A stretch of DNA of 64,000 nucleotides, taken from the NCBI GenBank assembly GCA_963970005.1, contig CAXAMN010021361.1, forward strand, positions 2,461,009 to 2,525,008, in the 5' to 3' direction. A program made the position numbers and the translations under genes. This document shows positions 12,001-24,600 of this stretch, in pieces. The notes under the pieces are model-generated. The model was not told the origin of the DNA. It did no database searches and saw only the letters and a list, made by a program, of their open reading frames with translations. Each line of letters begins with the position of its first letter. The first letter of the stretch is position 1. The DNA comes from Durusdinium trenchii (taxonomy: Eukaryota; Sar; Dinophyceae; Suessiales; Symbiodiniaceae).

Positions 12001-15000
12001 TGTTACTTGAAACAAACTGTCATGTACTTAGACGGATCTAGATGTGAATCCACCTACGTTATCCTTTGTTGGGGCTTGTGGAGCCTACGTATTCTGAAAC
12101 CACTGCCACCACCCTGATTGTGGAGTCAGTTCACTCTGTGCACCAGTCGACGCCCCAACACATCAGCAAATTAACAAAAGAGCTCAGACTCGCATCGGTT
12201 CGACCAATTGCCAATTCTCCTTCACAAGGATATCACGGTGTCCTGATTTTAGTGCTCTTCAATGATCAATGCTCTTCACATGGGTGTAAAGCTCCAGATT
12301 GCATTCCTGCTTCCGGGAAAGTCCCTCAAAAACACACACACATCGAATAACCGGGCTTTTGGTTCATGCGAGCCCATCGAGTCCTCCACAATGACCTCCA
12401 AACACCGCCAGGCCTGTAAGGACAAGACTCCTTGACCTCAATCCCGGAGGCTGAAAACATTCTGGCAAATACATTCCACGACACCCCTCTGAAACTGACT
12501 ACAAGCGGCCACGTGGGGAGCATTCACTGCATTGTCAACCCTGGCAATCCATGTTTGTGTTGTTGCAAACTTTGCATACCTTGCCGACAAGTGGTCCGAG
12601 GCCGCCTTTGCATATTGGAGGTGTATATATTTATGCACATTACAGATCTGTGCATATGCTGATAGCATCCGATAGCTTTCCAAGGAACGGTTGGTTAATG
12701 GTGTTTAGCCGGTACAGCGATGCGTAAGAACCGGGGTCGCAGGGTCTTCGCCCCCCAGGGTCTGACTCTACTTGGCCGATGTCCAACGCCTGCAGTGGAC
12801 GTTCGCCGCTACTGGGGAAGACCATCTGACGGCTGCGCTCTTTTTCGCAGTGAAAAGTCAAGCATGTCTGGTGGAGATGTGCATCAAAAAAGCCCATCCA
12901 AGAGGAAAATCATGATAATGCCTTAAGAACAAAAAGTAGATTGAAGAGTGCGCAGAATCTTCAGCATCCTTATGCACCCTTTAAAGACATAACAAACAAC
13001 AATATATTATATATATATATAACAACCAAGATCCGATGACAAATCATGATAAATAATGTTTTCTTCTTGCAAATGCTGGTACGGCTCCGGTGATCTGATG
13101 AGGCGAGCCACTACGCATACTGCTCCGGTTCCTTCGCCCTTCTTCGGCTGCTCCGGGCAGCAAAGGAATCTACGATCCTGGACGAAAACAATACCCCGCG
13201 GAGTTGTACCACTACACTCCCATCAATTTTGAGAAAGGGAAACAGGGCTGGCTAAAATAACTAAAGCCTACTAGTGGAAGTGGAAATCATTGATACAGCT
13301 TTGGGCTTCATGTGTTGCCAGGATCCTGTTCGGCGGCTTCCTCAGTGTCGCGGAGCATACAGTGGCGATCCGCCTCTCACGACCGCTTGGAAATTTAAGC
13401 CACTTACACGAACACTGATGCCTGCCAAAGCATGTGACACTCAATCAGTCATGCCCGCGGAATCGACATTGGCACATGAAACAAACAACCTGCCTTTGAT
13501 TTGCTTGAACGTCTTCCAAATGGATCATCAGTGGGGCATGGATCATCAGTGGGGGGGCCGAAAGCTGCCTTCAAGAACAATGTGAGCGACTTTGCCGAGT
13601 CTTGGACTCGAGTGAGCCACTCGTGCACTCGCGTTTACAGGCAACAATCGAACCTAAGCTTTGACTCAAACATTGGCTGCGGCGATCTCTACAGGAATCT
13701 CGAACGGCAATCTCTACAGTGTAGCTGAAACTTGCAGTCACTTTACATGACAGGTATGAGCTACCATACAGGGTTGTGAGATCTGCAGGGAATCAGCACA
13801 GCATTCAATGGCTCCAGTTGAGCGACAACACCATGTTGTGATGTCATATGTTCTAGGTTGTCATAAAATGGCATGGAACAGTAAGACCTTCCGGAACTTC
13901 CAAACAGTGACTTCCCTATCTCAACTATCAAGGGTTCTTCACGCAAATGTCTGGAAGAATCTGAGAAACACGCAAAACGACAACTCCTGAACAAAAACGA
14001 TGTTTGAAAAATAAACAAGCAAGAATAGTGACCCCTACCCGACTTATAACCCGGTGGCGAATCCCTGATGGACCATTTTTCAAAAACAGTGCTATCAAGA
14101 ATTTGTCAACAATACATTACAAAGTTCAACCATGTGTTGCATTCAGAAGATCGAGCAGTGTCAGTCTCTCAGAACAGGTTCAGCAGCCCTTGTCAGAGTC
14201 AAAGCTGTTGGAGCAAAAAATGGCAAAGACTGTGGCAAACATCCTCAAGCCTTGCGACGCTTCAAGTCATGATTTGTCAAGGTGCTGCTTTGTGAAGGTG
14301 CTACAACACTCATGAAATGCCTGTTTGCACCGGATGATGTGTATACAAATTAAACGACTAGCACCTGCAAGTCAGTACTGAGTACTGGTCAAACTCTTGG
14401 ACAATGTAATTCTCACGAATGCTCAGTTGCTATTATTTGTTCTACTTTCAAAATCTTTCGCACCCTCGACAAATGCAGTTTCTGAGCTCTCAGTTGCTGG
14501 GAACCCGGGTAAACCAAGCTTTGGCTTCTCATTCGCTTTCGGGCTCCAGCGAAATTGGGAACCTTGGGGGCCAACAAGGTTGAGAGGCAGGACTAGGGAT
14601 GCCTGCGAAGGCAGCTACATCGCAAGAAGACCAACACACTCAATCAAACACTTCCATCATATTGCGCTGAATTCATATTCAGTGGCTGTTAGGGGTACAA
14701 CTGCTGGAATTGTCACTGATTCACCACATCTAGCTTCATGCAGAACATGTTTGAACCTGACAAAATTGATTTGAGGGTCTTGACTCTCCCGGAGTCCCAG
14801 CAGCCATTAATCACCACATGATAAACTGAAATATTCTGTATATGTGCATACGATATATAGTTGTGTTGTACTCTCATCATGGATTCAAATATGCTACTGC
14901 TACATACCATACATCACAATAAGAGGTGTGTTGGCCTTGCATTTCTGCTCCTCACGGCAGGCATGTATGGCCTCCATTTGCCTCCCAGCAACTCAATGAC

Positions 15001-15720
15001 ACTCTTTCTGCCGCCACAGGCTTGGATCAAAGACTTCTGCAGCCTGCACAATGAACCGGCCCGCTCAGGATGACCTGTGACCTGACGATGATTCGTGATG
15101 GACCTGTGCACCCAGCAACAGCCTCGTGATTCATGATGGATTCCGTGCCTCAGCTGTGAAACATAACAATATATATATATCATATATTTATCATTATGCA
15201 CTGGAGAAAGGGTGCTCGCACCTCCCCCTCCCCCCCCAGAGAGTGTTGGGAAAACCTAATTGTGAAAGCAAACACCACCAGGCCTAGGGATGCCCTCCAC
15301 TTTCTGCATCCTCAATTCTTCCTCCTCCATAAATTTCCGTTCATTCTTTTTGGCCTTCTCTGACCTGTCCGAGTTCAAGGTGGCGAGTTCAAGGTATCGT
15401 GGCAAAAACAACGGTCGAGTGAAGTCCTAGCTCCTGGAGGGCCAGGAAAACGAAACATCGGCAACCTTTTAGATGTTGATGTATGCTGATGCTCTCCAAT
15501 ATCACGGTCAACTCTAATTTACGGGTTGTGTGAAATGTTTGGGTTCGGCTGCTTGGGTTGCTAGGGTCCCCACAAGGATTTCAAAGAGGTTGGTGTGTCT
15601 GTGCATTTTGTCTGCTGTGCCCTCACCCCGAGTTTGTTTCTGCACTGCAAAATCTGGACATAGCAATGATCCCCGATTGCCGGCCTACTACGAAATCTGT
15701 CAATGGAACCCGGCTTGTTG
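9053..15720. other. Long stretch without an established gene
   Basis: It contains (TA)n tracts near 9706, 10003 and 13008 and many short chance frames. One weak exon-like piece follows a CTTACAG acceptor at about 12415 on the minus strand (frame with LEVIVEDSMGSHEPK). No recognisable protein domain, RNA gene or long repeat was found. Small exons of genes with very long introns could be missed here. Confidence 0.5.
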
Positions 15721-15724
15721 GAAC

Positions 15725-15850
15725 CTTTAGTTCTGTGCACGGCTTGACGACCTGGGTGACACAAGTGACCTTCTTGGACATCTTGGAGCCGCAGTTGTGC
15801 TGGATGACCCGGTGCCCACGGGACCCAAGTGGTGGAGAGTGGAAAGCATT
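15725..15850 (-). other. Exon-like segment, cysteine-containing
   Basis: The minus-strand frame reads HRVIQHNCGSKMSKKVTC and then TQVVKPCTELK before a GTTCC donor at 15724. Lysine codons are almost all AAG, as in the confirmed exons of this array. The left boundary (acceptor) is not clear. The gene to which it belongs is unknown. Confidence 0.35.
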
Positions 15851-16010
15851 GAACAGGGACACGTCCCCACCTCAATGTGAATTCCACAAAAACTGCCACA
15901 TGGGCAACAAAATAAACTGTTTTTGAAAGTCTGAAACATGCAAAAGAGCTGTCCGTCTGTGCTTTCAATCGCAGACTAAACAAAAGGGGTGGACCATGTG
16001 CAATTCGGTC

Positions 16011-16323
16011 ACCACCACCACCACCACTACTACTACTACTACCACTACTACTATTACTACTACTACTACCACCACGACGACTACGACTACGACTACGACT
16101 ACGACTACTACGACTACGACGACGACGACGACTACTACTACTACAACTACTAACTACTAACTACTAACTACCTACTACTAACTACCTACTACTACCTACC
16201 TACTACCTACTACTACCTACTACTACCTACTACTATCTACTACTGCCTACTACTACCTACTACTACCTACTACTACCTACTACTACCACCTACTACTACC
16301 ACCTACTACTACCACCTACTACT
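16011..16323. repeat. (CCA/CTA/CGA)n degenerate trinucleotide microsatellite
   Basis: Triplets run CACCAC, ACTACT, ACGACT, then CTAACTACTAA and CTACTACCTA variants, right up to the N gap. The repeat is the likely cause of the assembly gap that follows. Confidence 0.9.
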
Positions 16324-16723
16324 NNNNNNNNNNNNNNNNNNNNNNNNNNNNNNNNNNNNNNNNNNNNNNNNNNNNNNNNNNNNNNNNNNNNNNNNNNNNN
16401 NNNNNNNNNNNNNNNNNNNNNNNNNNNNNNNNNNNNNNNNNNNNNNNNNNNNNNNNNNNNNNNNNNNNNNNNNNNNNNNNNNNNNNNNNNNNNNNNNNNN
16501 NNNNNNNNNNNNNNNNNNNNNNNNNNNNNNNNNNNNNNNNNNNNNNNNNNNNNNNNNNNNNNNNNNNNNNNNNNNNNNNNNNNNNNNNNNNNNNNNNNNN
16601 NNNNNNNNNNNNNNNNNNNNNNNNNNNNNNNNNNNNNNNNNNNNNNNNNNNNNNNNNNNNNNNNNNNNNNNNNNNNNNNNNNNNNNNNNNNNNNNNNNNN
16701 NNNNNNNNNNNNNNNNNNNNNNN
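16324..16723. other. Assembly gap of 400 N
   Basis: There are exactly 400 unknown bases, a round number suggesting an estimated gap size. It begins inside the trinucleotide repeat, so the missing DNA is probably more of the same repeat, in unknown amount. Confidence 0.95.
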
Positions 16724-16980
16724 AAAAACACTGTAACAAACAATGATGGATCCCACGGCAAAGTGCATCGTAAATAATGCGGCTGTTGCTTGCTGAAGAT
16801 GTTAGACTGTTAAATATCGATATTTACCATAGTTTTGGGCATCACATTCTTGGCTAGCCGAGGGTTAAAGACATACTGTAGAAGGAGTCTCTTTGGCGCA
16901 CGCAAGGAGACAAGACCAATGACCAACGACAACAACATCTGCAACAGCAACAAAAACAGCAGCAGCAGAAACACCACCAG

Positions 16981-16982
<2 letters not shown>

Positions 16983-17016
<34 letters not shown>

Positions 17017-17040
17017 CCACAACCACAACCACAACCACAA
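16983..17040. repeat. (CAA)n microsatellite grading into CCACAA
   Basis: About 13 CAA units are followed by CCACAA hexamers. Apparent poly-asparagine, poly-valine and poly-cysteine frames across it are repeat artefacts. Confidence 0.85.
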
Positions 17041-17165
17041 CCGCAACGCAGCCACAACGACTAACACCAACTGCACCAACAACCCTTATGGCATTGCTAC
17101 CATAAACACCTCTTGGAGGCCAATCAAATTCTATAAACAGTACCTGTGGAAGGTGCTGGTATACA

Positions 17166-17288
17166 TTTCCATGTCTCTTTGTCTCTTCCAGCTTGCCTGC
17201 CTTGGGTATTGCTGTCCCGACTTTGCAGCGCGTTGAGATGGTAGTCTGGGCCGGGAAGGCACGGATGCCGGTCTTGCCAAAGCCTGTG
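17166..17288 (-). other. Exon-like segment
   Basis: On the minus strand it follows a TGTACAG acceptor and ends at a GTATAC donor. The frame contains TGFGKTGIRAFPAQTT and VGTAIPKAGKLEETKR, with GC-rich third positions. It starts in phase 2 and ends in phase 0. The family is not recognised. Confidence 0.35.
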
Positions 17289-17319
17289 CTGTACAACTAG
17301 AGCTCTGAGAAAGACTCAA

Positions 17320-20300
17320 AGGATCTCAAAGGATAAATCACTACAGTAAATCCTCATATGTTATCTGATTTCTTCTGAAGCAGTGTGCTTCCACACCACT
17401 GGACCACTTATCCGCAAGCGGCCAATCACCCATTCCAGCTCTGCCAGGCCTGCCATGTCGCCTCACTTTGACATTCTCCCGCTGTTGGAGGGTGAAGCAA
17501 TGGCATGCATTGCACTTGTCGTTGTTGCGGTTGCAGGTACGAGTTCCTGAATCTGGCGTCCGACGCGCTCATGCCCTTTGACCCCTCAACATACCGCAAC
17601 CCAAGCCGGCACGAAACAGCTAAAGATCTACCTCTCCAGAAGTCTACAGAATCAAGAAGGAAATGAACACTTCCAAACCACTAAATGAATCACTTTCGCA
17701 ACTTCCCATGTGGGTTTCCAGGAGGAAAACCCTCGCCTCTCACCTATCATCACCTCTCTACCACTGAACATTGCAAAGTCCGAGCTGGTCCTGTCAGTGC
17801 ACATGTGCCTGACATCTTGTCTTGTCAGCACCAAGCTCTCTCAAGAGTTCCCTCATATGAAAGGTCAGCTGAATCAACGCACGCCCAATCACAGTCAGCT
17901 AAAAAATGCAAAAAAGAACATGCCTTCAACTTGAGAAAACGACAAAAAAACATGTGCATCAGTCAGTGTGCATACAAGAAACGAGCAAATTCGCAGCCCA
18001 CTAGCTCCTCCACTGTGTGCGACCAAGCTATTGCATTGCAAATTTTCAAGGTCCGGTCCTGACTTCACATGTGGCCAGGTCCAGGTCTTGCCCTGGCCCC
18101 CCGTGTTTGTGCTTTGGGTTGGTGGGTCATGGTAGATCTATCCGGCTTCGCCCAAGTGAACATCTTGGACATGCTTATTGCATCTTATTGCCCCCATGCG
18201 TTGTCGGCGCCAATCCTCCAAGAAACCGATTGACGATGCGTCTCGCCGAAGCAAATCACAAATGCCACCCGGGTCCCACAAACCAGGTCTCTACTATGTG
18301 TTGCACTACAACTTCCTGTTACAGCACTATGGTTCTATTGCCCCAGCGAAGCCATGTATTCCCGCCTCGCAAATCTTCGGCACTGCCTCTCGCACTGATG
18401 GACCGGACACGGCAAGCGCATGCATGGTTGATATATATATATAGAGAGAGAGAGATATAGATATAATCAAATCTATTCAATTGGTAGATAATTGACCAAT
18501 GTCATGGCGCGCGTCAGGCCATCACAACTCACATCCAACGTAAAAGTCAGGGAAATATCAAATGCGGGCACGGGCGCAGCACAAAAAGGACAATCATTCC
18601 ATACAAAGCATGATTGCAACAGGATTAATAAACCCCCCCAGAAGGTTTCTTGTTTGGGGAGGTTGTCTGGAAGTGGCTGACTGTGAAAGCAAAGCATGCC
18701 ATGGAGAAACTGATCCAAAAGAATGATGAGGTGGGTGTGCAGCAAATGCCGCATGTGCCCACCAATTTGGCCACTGAGTGACACTGAAATGGCAATGCCA
18801 AAGGCATAAGCCAACAAATGAGCCAGCAGGAGGAAAGGATTATTTGGAGTGTAATTATTGGAGGTTGGAGAGAAGCAAGCTTAAACAATCAACAATTGGT
18901 GATAGGAGCATAGGATGAAGGATTGGTGAAATCAAAAGGGCTTAAGAGAAGGAAGAAAGGACTTTAACATTTTTTCGGGGGGAGTCAAAACATTGGCCCC
19001 AAGAAAGGTGGACTAAACTATACTATCATTAGGGCATTGGGCCTCTAATGTAGACCCTGGATTGTTCACACACACACCTCCCTCAACAATTGGACCCCCC
19101 TAGAATAATGTGAGGGAAAACCAATCAATTGATGAAAACAAAAGGAATCGTTACTTGCAGTAGCTACCTCTGGAGACACTCTGGCAATAATAAAATGAAA
19201 GGAATCAAGACTGACAACATCTGCAATAATAAAAGCGAAAGGAATGAACAACCTAAGGTCGAAGACGTGCACATTCATATGCAATTCTATATAAAAATTA
19301 AAGGATTCAAGAAATCCAAAATGGATCTGAGAAATGAATGGAAATCTGTATCCAAAGACCTTCAAAACAATTCACCTCAAAATGTAAAAGAAATCTTTCA
19401 GATTTTTGAATAAGACTGCTGTAAAGAAAGTGCTTCGATACGTCTCGAAATGTTCGAAGACTTAAATATTAAAGGAATCAAGAACAGTAAAAAGAATCGA
19501 TTAACAGGAAAAGCAAACAATAAGGAATGAAGATCAGTTTCAGGAAAGCTGCAATCCAAGAAGCCTCAAATCTCTAGACAGTACTTTTGGTGGATCCAAG
19601 AAGCCTCAAATCTCTAGACAGTACTTTTGGTGGCAAAAAACTAGTGCCAGAAACTTGATTGCTGGACTATGATTTTTTGTTATAGTCAAAATCTTCAACT
19701 TGAGTCGAGTCCTACCTTTTGGAGGACCAGCTCTCAACAGGACCAGCACAAGCCAGCCAACCCCCTGCCTCCCCCCCAAACAACCCTGCATGAACCTTGT
19801 GCGAAAACAACCCCCACTCTCCCCCAAGAAACTCAAACGTCTTGAATACGTACGCCATCGTAGGCCCAATTCAAAGGTACAAAACCAAAGTAACTCCCCC
19901 AAACCTTCCACCCTTCCAATCGCTCAAAACCCACCCTTCAGCCGTTGGGCCTCTGCATGCGTACAGCCCACCATGCGGATCCCTGAAGCCATCCGGCCAC
20001 AAACATCACAGCTGACGCTTCGCATCAACTGTAGTGTTTTTCGACGCTGACGCAGGTGGTGCGAGTCACGCTTGCCGCAATCACCTGAAGCGGGGAGCCG
20101 TTGGTGAGAGAGCGACATCTCATACTCACCCAAGCCCAGAGTTCTTCGTCCAGCTGAAGCAATCATGTATGGAAGTTGCGCCGGTGACTTGCGCTTTTGG
20201 AACCAAGCTCATGACTTAACATTCTGCTAAATACAAATAACTAAAGAATTATACTATAAAGTAACTATCACGTGGCACATTCCAGCTGCAATTTCTGCCG

Positions 20301-20880
20301 GCCGTTCATTTCGTTTGTCAAGGCGAAAAACACACTGGAACAATGGCGCAATCAAAGGACTTCAAGTGCCCGTTTGACCTACATGCAGTTTCATATATAC
20401 GGTATACACAAGTAACGCGGTATGTATAATATATATATATATGATATATATGCAATATGTATAATGTGCGTACACCTAGTTTGCTTTGAATATACCGTCC
20501 CTACTTGGTGTCCTTGCAGCTTGGATAGCCTTAATCATCGGAAGGCACATCAGCGACATAAACATATATCATACATATATATATATATAGTCATAAAAAA
20601 TGGATGTTGATTGTTCAATAACATTTTCTTCTGTACCAATGGGCTCTAGAATCTGGACACTGCCAGCAAAGCAAGTTGAGAGAATCATTGAAACCCATGG
20701 GTGTCAGTCTGATCGTATTGAAGCGCAGCAAGCTTTTTTTCCAACCGCATTAGTAAAGGCGCGAACTCAAGCAGGGAAAGGATAAGAAAAACACAGTACT
20801 TGGATGACCATCCCAACTTAGGAGAATGCAACCTCTTCATACCTGGTCATACCTCTTCCACATTATTTGCACAAGACCGT
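17320..20880. other. Stretch without an established gene
   Basis: It contains (TA)n and (GA)n tracts near 18431-18455 and a direct repeat of about 45 bp at roughly 19552-19633 (AAGCCTCAAATCTCTAGACA occurs twice). Between about 18900 and 19540 the sequence is A/G-rich with repeated AAAGGAATCAAGA motifs. No convincing coding exon was found. Confidence 0.5.
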
Positions 20881-20905
20881 TGTTACATTGATATCACAAA
20901 CCCAG

Positions 20906-21134
20906 GAATCGAACAGCCGCCGAAAGCTGACCGAAGCACCCCCAAAACACCAAGTATATGCGGGGCAAGTCGCCACGCGGAGGTCCAAGTGGTTTCGGGG
21001 GCGAAAGCAGCACTGCCTGTCCTGGGAGGCGAATTTGGGCGTCGATCTCACTCTGACGCGGAGTTTCAAACACAAGCGTTGGAAGGGCGAAACTACCGCA
21101 AATGTACTCCAGGAAATTGGCGCTGGCAAAGCAG
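20906..21134 (+). CDS. Single exon of a basic protein of unknown function (partial)
   Basis: The plus strand carries an AG acceptor (CCCAG before GAA) and about 76 open codons, including KHQVYAGQVATRRSKWFRG and ANLGVDLTLTRSFKHKRWK. It ends at a possible GA-type donor (GGATATTGG). The product is rich in Lys, Arg and Trp, as expected for a nucleic-acid-binding or ribosomal protein. There is a faint resemblance in spacing to ribosomal protein bL27, which I do not consider enough for a call. It would be the only host gene on the plus strand, and the copia element starts 270 bp downstream, so the element may sit in one of its introns. Confidence 0.4.
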
Positions 21135-21398
21135 GATATTGGAGAAGGACAGGAAGCATGAAATGAGGAAACCTCCAAATCAAAGGAAAACCTATGCACG
21201 TTCCGCTTTACTGTTCATCGTTCCAACCATGACCAAACCTATATATATATATATATACATATATGTTTCACATGGGTACGTACGTGTTGTCCATCAAACC
21301 TATGAACGACCAGGAAGCGGCTACAGCCCACGAGAGAGGGCAAAATGCACAGGAATCTCCCCCATGTCAGTGCCAAACTAGCAATAGCAACAGACATG

Positions 21399-21403
21399 GT
21401 AAA
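21399..21403. other. Target-site duplication GTAAA, left copy
   Basis: The five bases directly before the left LTR match the five bases directly after the right LTR (29347-29351). A 5-bp duplication is the usual product of Ty1/copia integrases. Confidence 0.9.
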
Positions 21404-21613
21404 TGTGGATTTCACTCCATGCAATCAGGTTGGAACAGCTTTTGACCGTTCCGGTTGCTGTTTGGCTGCCCTGCGCCCATGCAGGGGCCCCTTGAACCTC
21501 GTTCATGCTACGCCACAGGCAAAAGACACGCCTCACTGTTTTTTCCACGCTTTCCATCTCGACACTTCGTGCGGTCGCGATACAACACGAGTTTTCACAT
21601 CCGTGTTTTCATA
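21404..21613 (+). repeat. 5' long terminal repeat of the copia element
   Basis: It begins TGTGGATTTC and ends TTTTCATA, so the ends are TG...TA rather than the usual TG...CA. The sequence matches 29137-29346 base for base as far as I can read it. The LTR should hold the promoter and polyadenylation signal of the element; no TATA box is obvious. Confidence 0.95.
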
Positions 21614-21614
21614 T

Positions 21615-21628
21615 TGGTAGCGGAGCCT
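21615..21628 (+). promoter_or_regulatory. Primer-binding site for reverse transcription
   Basis: One base after the LTR the sequence TGGTAGCGGAGCC begins with TGG, the complement of a tRNA CCA end. It resembles the TGGTATCAGAGC site of many plant copia elements that use initiator tRNA-Met, but the exact tRNA here is not known. Confidence 0.7.
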
Positions 21629-21647
21629 CCTCACAGGAGGGGGCTCC
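21622..21647 (+). other. Stem-loop in the copia leader
   Basis: GGAGCCTCCT pairs with AGGA...GGCTCC across a three-base loop with a small bulge. It overlaps the primer-binding site and ends 10 bases before the start codon. It could mask the primer site, help RNA packaging, or affect translation; none of these is shown. Confidence 0.45.
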
Positions 21648-21656
21648 AGCACCGCG

Positions 21657-24600
21657 ATGGCTTCGTCGCCGACCCGCCGCGGAACCTCACGCGACGCGAA
21701 TGGCGGCAGCTCCTCCGCGAATGCTGGCAAGGATCTGAAGGACAACTTCGTGCCCCGCTTCGACAACACGACCACGACCTATGCTGAATGGCGGAGGCGA
21801 GTGACCCTGTACGCTCGGAAGCTTGAGCTTCAAGGGCGGAAGAGCGAGATCGCCCTCAATGTCCTCTCAGTCCTTGAAGGTCCATCCTGGACCCAATGTG
21901 AAGATTTAGATCTCCAGGAGCTGGAGAAAGAATCTGGCCTCGACATCCTTCTCAAGCGTCTGGACCGCCAATGGGCCTATGACGCCAAGGTCGAAATGCC
22001 GACCCACTTCGAGCAGTTCTTCTTCAAGCTGCGGCGCAAGAAGGATCAGTCGATCCTGGAGTACACCACCGAGTTCCACCAGACCCTCAGACAGGTCTCA
22101 AAGCACAAAGTTGATCTTCCTGAGGAGATCACCGGCTGGATGATGTTGAAGAGAGCCGGACTGACCAAGGAACAAGAGCAGCTCATCCAGACCAACATCG
22201 GCTCGACCCTCACGCTTCCAGCTGTCGAGCAGGCTCTCTACCTGATCCTCGGCCAAGATCATCGCCATGTACACCTTCCTGCACACCTGAGGAAGCCACA
22301 GCTCCCCGGCCGATGGAAGAGGCAGAGCCAAGTCTTCTGGGAGGAGGACTATGAGCTGGATGAGAACTATGAGAATGAAGAGACCTACTTCCAGGATGCC
22401 ATCGACCCCGACGAATTCCAGGAGACCATGGGAGAATGGGACGACCCAGAGCCCGATGACACCTTCTACTACGATGAAGCTCAAGAAGAGCTGGACTCCA
22501 TGTTCGACACCCAGGAGTTCGATGACATCTACAGCACCTACGTCGATGCCAAGAACCGCCTCAACCAGCTCAGACAAAGCCGTGGCTTCTACCCTGTCGT
22601 GGCAGTGGTTGATGGCGGAAAGGGTCAAGCACCTCTGATGGCCCAAGGTTCCGGAAAAGGCAAATCCAAGAGCCCTGGCAAGTCAAAGAGCTCTTCCAAA
22701 GGAAAAGGCTCAAAGTCTGGAAAAGGGCCTAGCGGCAAGCAGAGAGCTCGCTCAGCTATGGTATGCCTTCGTTGCGGAAAGCCTGGCCACTTCGCAGCAA
22801 ATTGTTCGACAGCAGGTGCACAGTCAAGCTCACCAAAGAAGCGACCTGCAGATGATGACACAATGGTCCACATGGTCCTCGGCATTGAAGAGTTCTATGA
22901 TGCTGAGGAGGGCTGCGACTATGAGAATGAGATCTTCTATGACCCGGAGGAGGCCTATGCCCAAGGGGAAGCTTTGGTTCGTGCCGGCGGCTGGCTCACG
23001 CCGGATCCTGACGCTTGCATCCAGGACCAAGGAGCATCATCATTCCTGGCTGGCAGTGAGTACATCTTGCGCTACCTCAAGTGGCTGGAAATCCTCGGCT
23101 ACCCCATGGACAAGTTGAACTTCAAGCAGTGTGACAAGTCCTTCCGCTTCGGTGGAGATGCTACAGGACAGTCAAAATGGATGATCGAGCTACCAACACG
23201 TCTGGCTGACGTTGGCGGCAAGATCCAAGCCTATGTGATCTACGGTGCCACTCCCATGTTGTTTGGCCGACCCTTGCTTGAAGCCCTCCATGCCGAGATT
23301 GACTTTGGCCGCTCTGGGATGCGCATGCTTGACCAGGAGACCTGGCGGGATATCCCTCGTGGCCGTCAGGGAGCAATGCTGCTTCGCCTCGCTGAAGGGG
23401 TGACACGCCCTGAGGACTTCTTCCCCGAGACCTTCGATCTTCGATGTGAAGACGATCACAACAATGGCCTCAAGCTGAATGACTTCTTGGACGACCTCAA
23501 CGCCCACGAACGCTTCTTCGAGATGACCACTGAAGTGCACGCCTACTTCCAGGCATGTGAAAAGGGTGAAACCGATGAGACAACCTATATGGAGGTCGAC
23601 CAGGAGAACATGACCGACCTACTACCTGGTGAAACAAGCAAAACGATTGAACAGTTGGAAAAGACCCTCACCATGTTTGAGCACCAGCTGGCCGAACACC
23701 AGAAGACACTTCAACAAGAAGTACATCATGCCCGGGAACATGGCCTTTCCCACCGCAAGCGACTGATCTGGGAAGTCTATGCTGGAGAAGGCCGCATCAC
23801 TCAACTCCTTCAAGCTCATGGCGATGTGGAGGTGATGCGCTTCGGATTCGAAGATGGATGGGACTTCAACAGAGCCGCACATCGAAAAGCTCTCCTACGC
23901 TTGTGCGATGAGCTTGAGCCTGACGAGATCTACATGTCACCCAGTTGCACTCTCTGGTCGAGGATGCAGCAGATCAATGTGCAAAATGAGGCTCAAGCTG
24001 AAGATCTTCAAGAACGCCGTGAAGTGGACCGGCGAACCCATCTGACCATGTGCAAGAAGCTGTATTACAAGCAGGTGAGAAGAGGAGACCACGCTCACAT
24101 CGAACACCCTCACCTGAGTCTAGCTTGGGAGACGCCTCAACTCCGACATCTTCCCGGACATCAAGCGATCTTCGACCAATGTGCCTACGGAGCAGTTGCC
24201 GAAGCCGATGACGGTTCGTTCCTGCCCATCAAGAAGACCACCAAACTGCAGACGACGAAATGGGCAATGTTCAATCTGATGTCCAAAAGGTGCGATGGAC
24301 AACATGCTCATCAACGCCTCGAAGGACGGAACAGGTGCAAGAAGGCTGAAAACTACCAGACAGAGCTAGCAACAGTACTCGCTCGTGGACTACTTCTTCA
24401 TGAAGGCCTCAATGAGCAAGTCTACACCGTCCACAATGAAGATGACAAAGCTCTCACTGGTGTCCTTCGCAAACTCGGAAAAGTTCATGGCAGTGAAGCA
24501 GTCCGCATTGCCTACCGACTTCATCGGAATCTTGGTCATCCTCGCAAAGATGTTCTTCTCAAGATGCTCAAGGAGCGAGGATGTAACGAGGCAATTCAAG

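Noticed and set aside
16296-16768. Three long minus-strand frames across the N run
   Set aside because: They consist of unknown residues created by the 400 N; there is no sequence to translate.
16810-17236. Poly-asparagine, poly-valine and poly-cysteine frames
   Set aside because: Products of the CAA microsatellite.
20906-21134. Ribosomal protein bL27
   Set aside because: Only a loose similarity in residue spacing; the conserved core of bL27 cannot be aligned without a large insertion.
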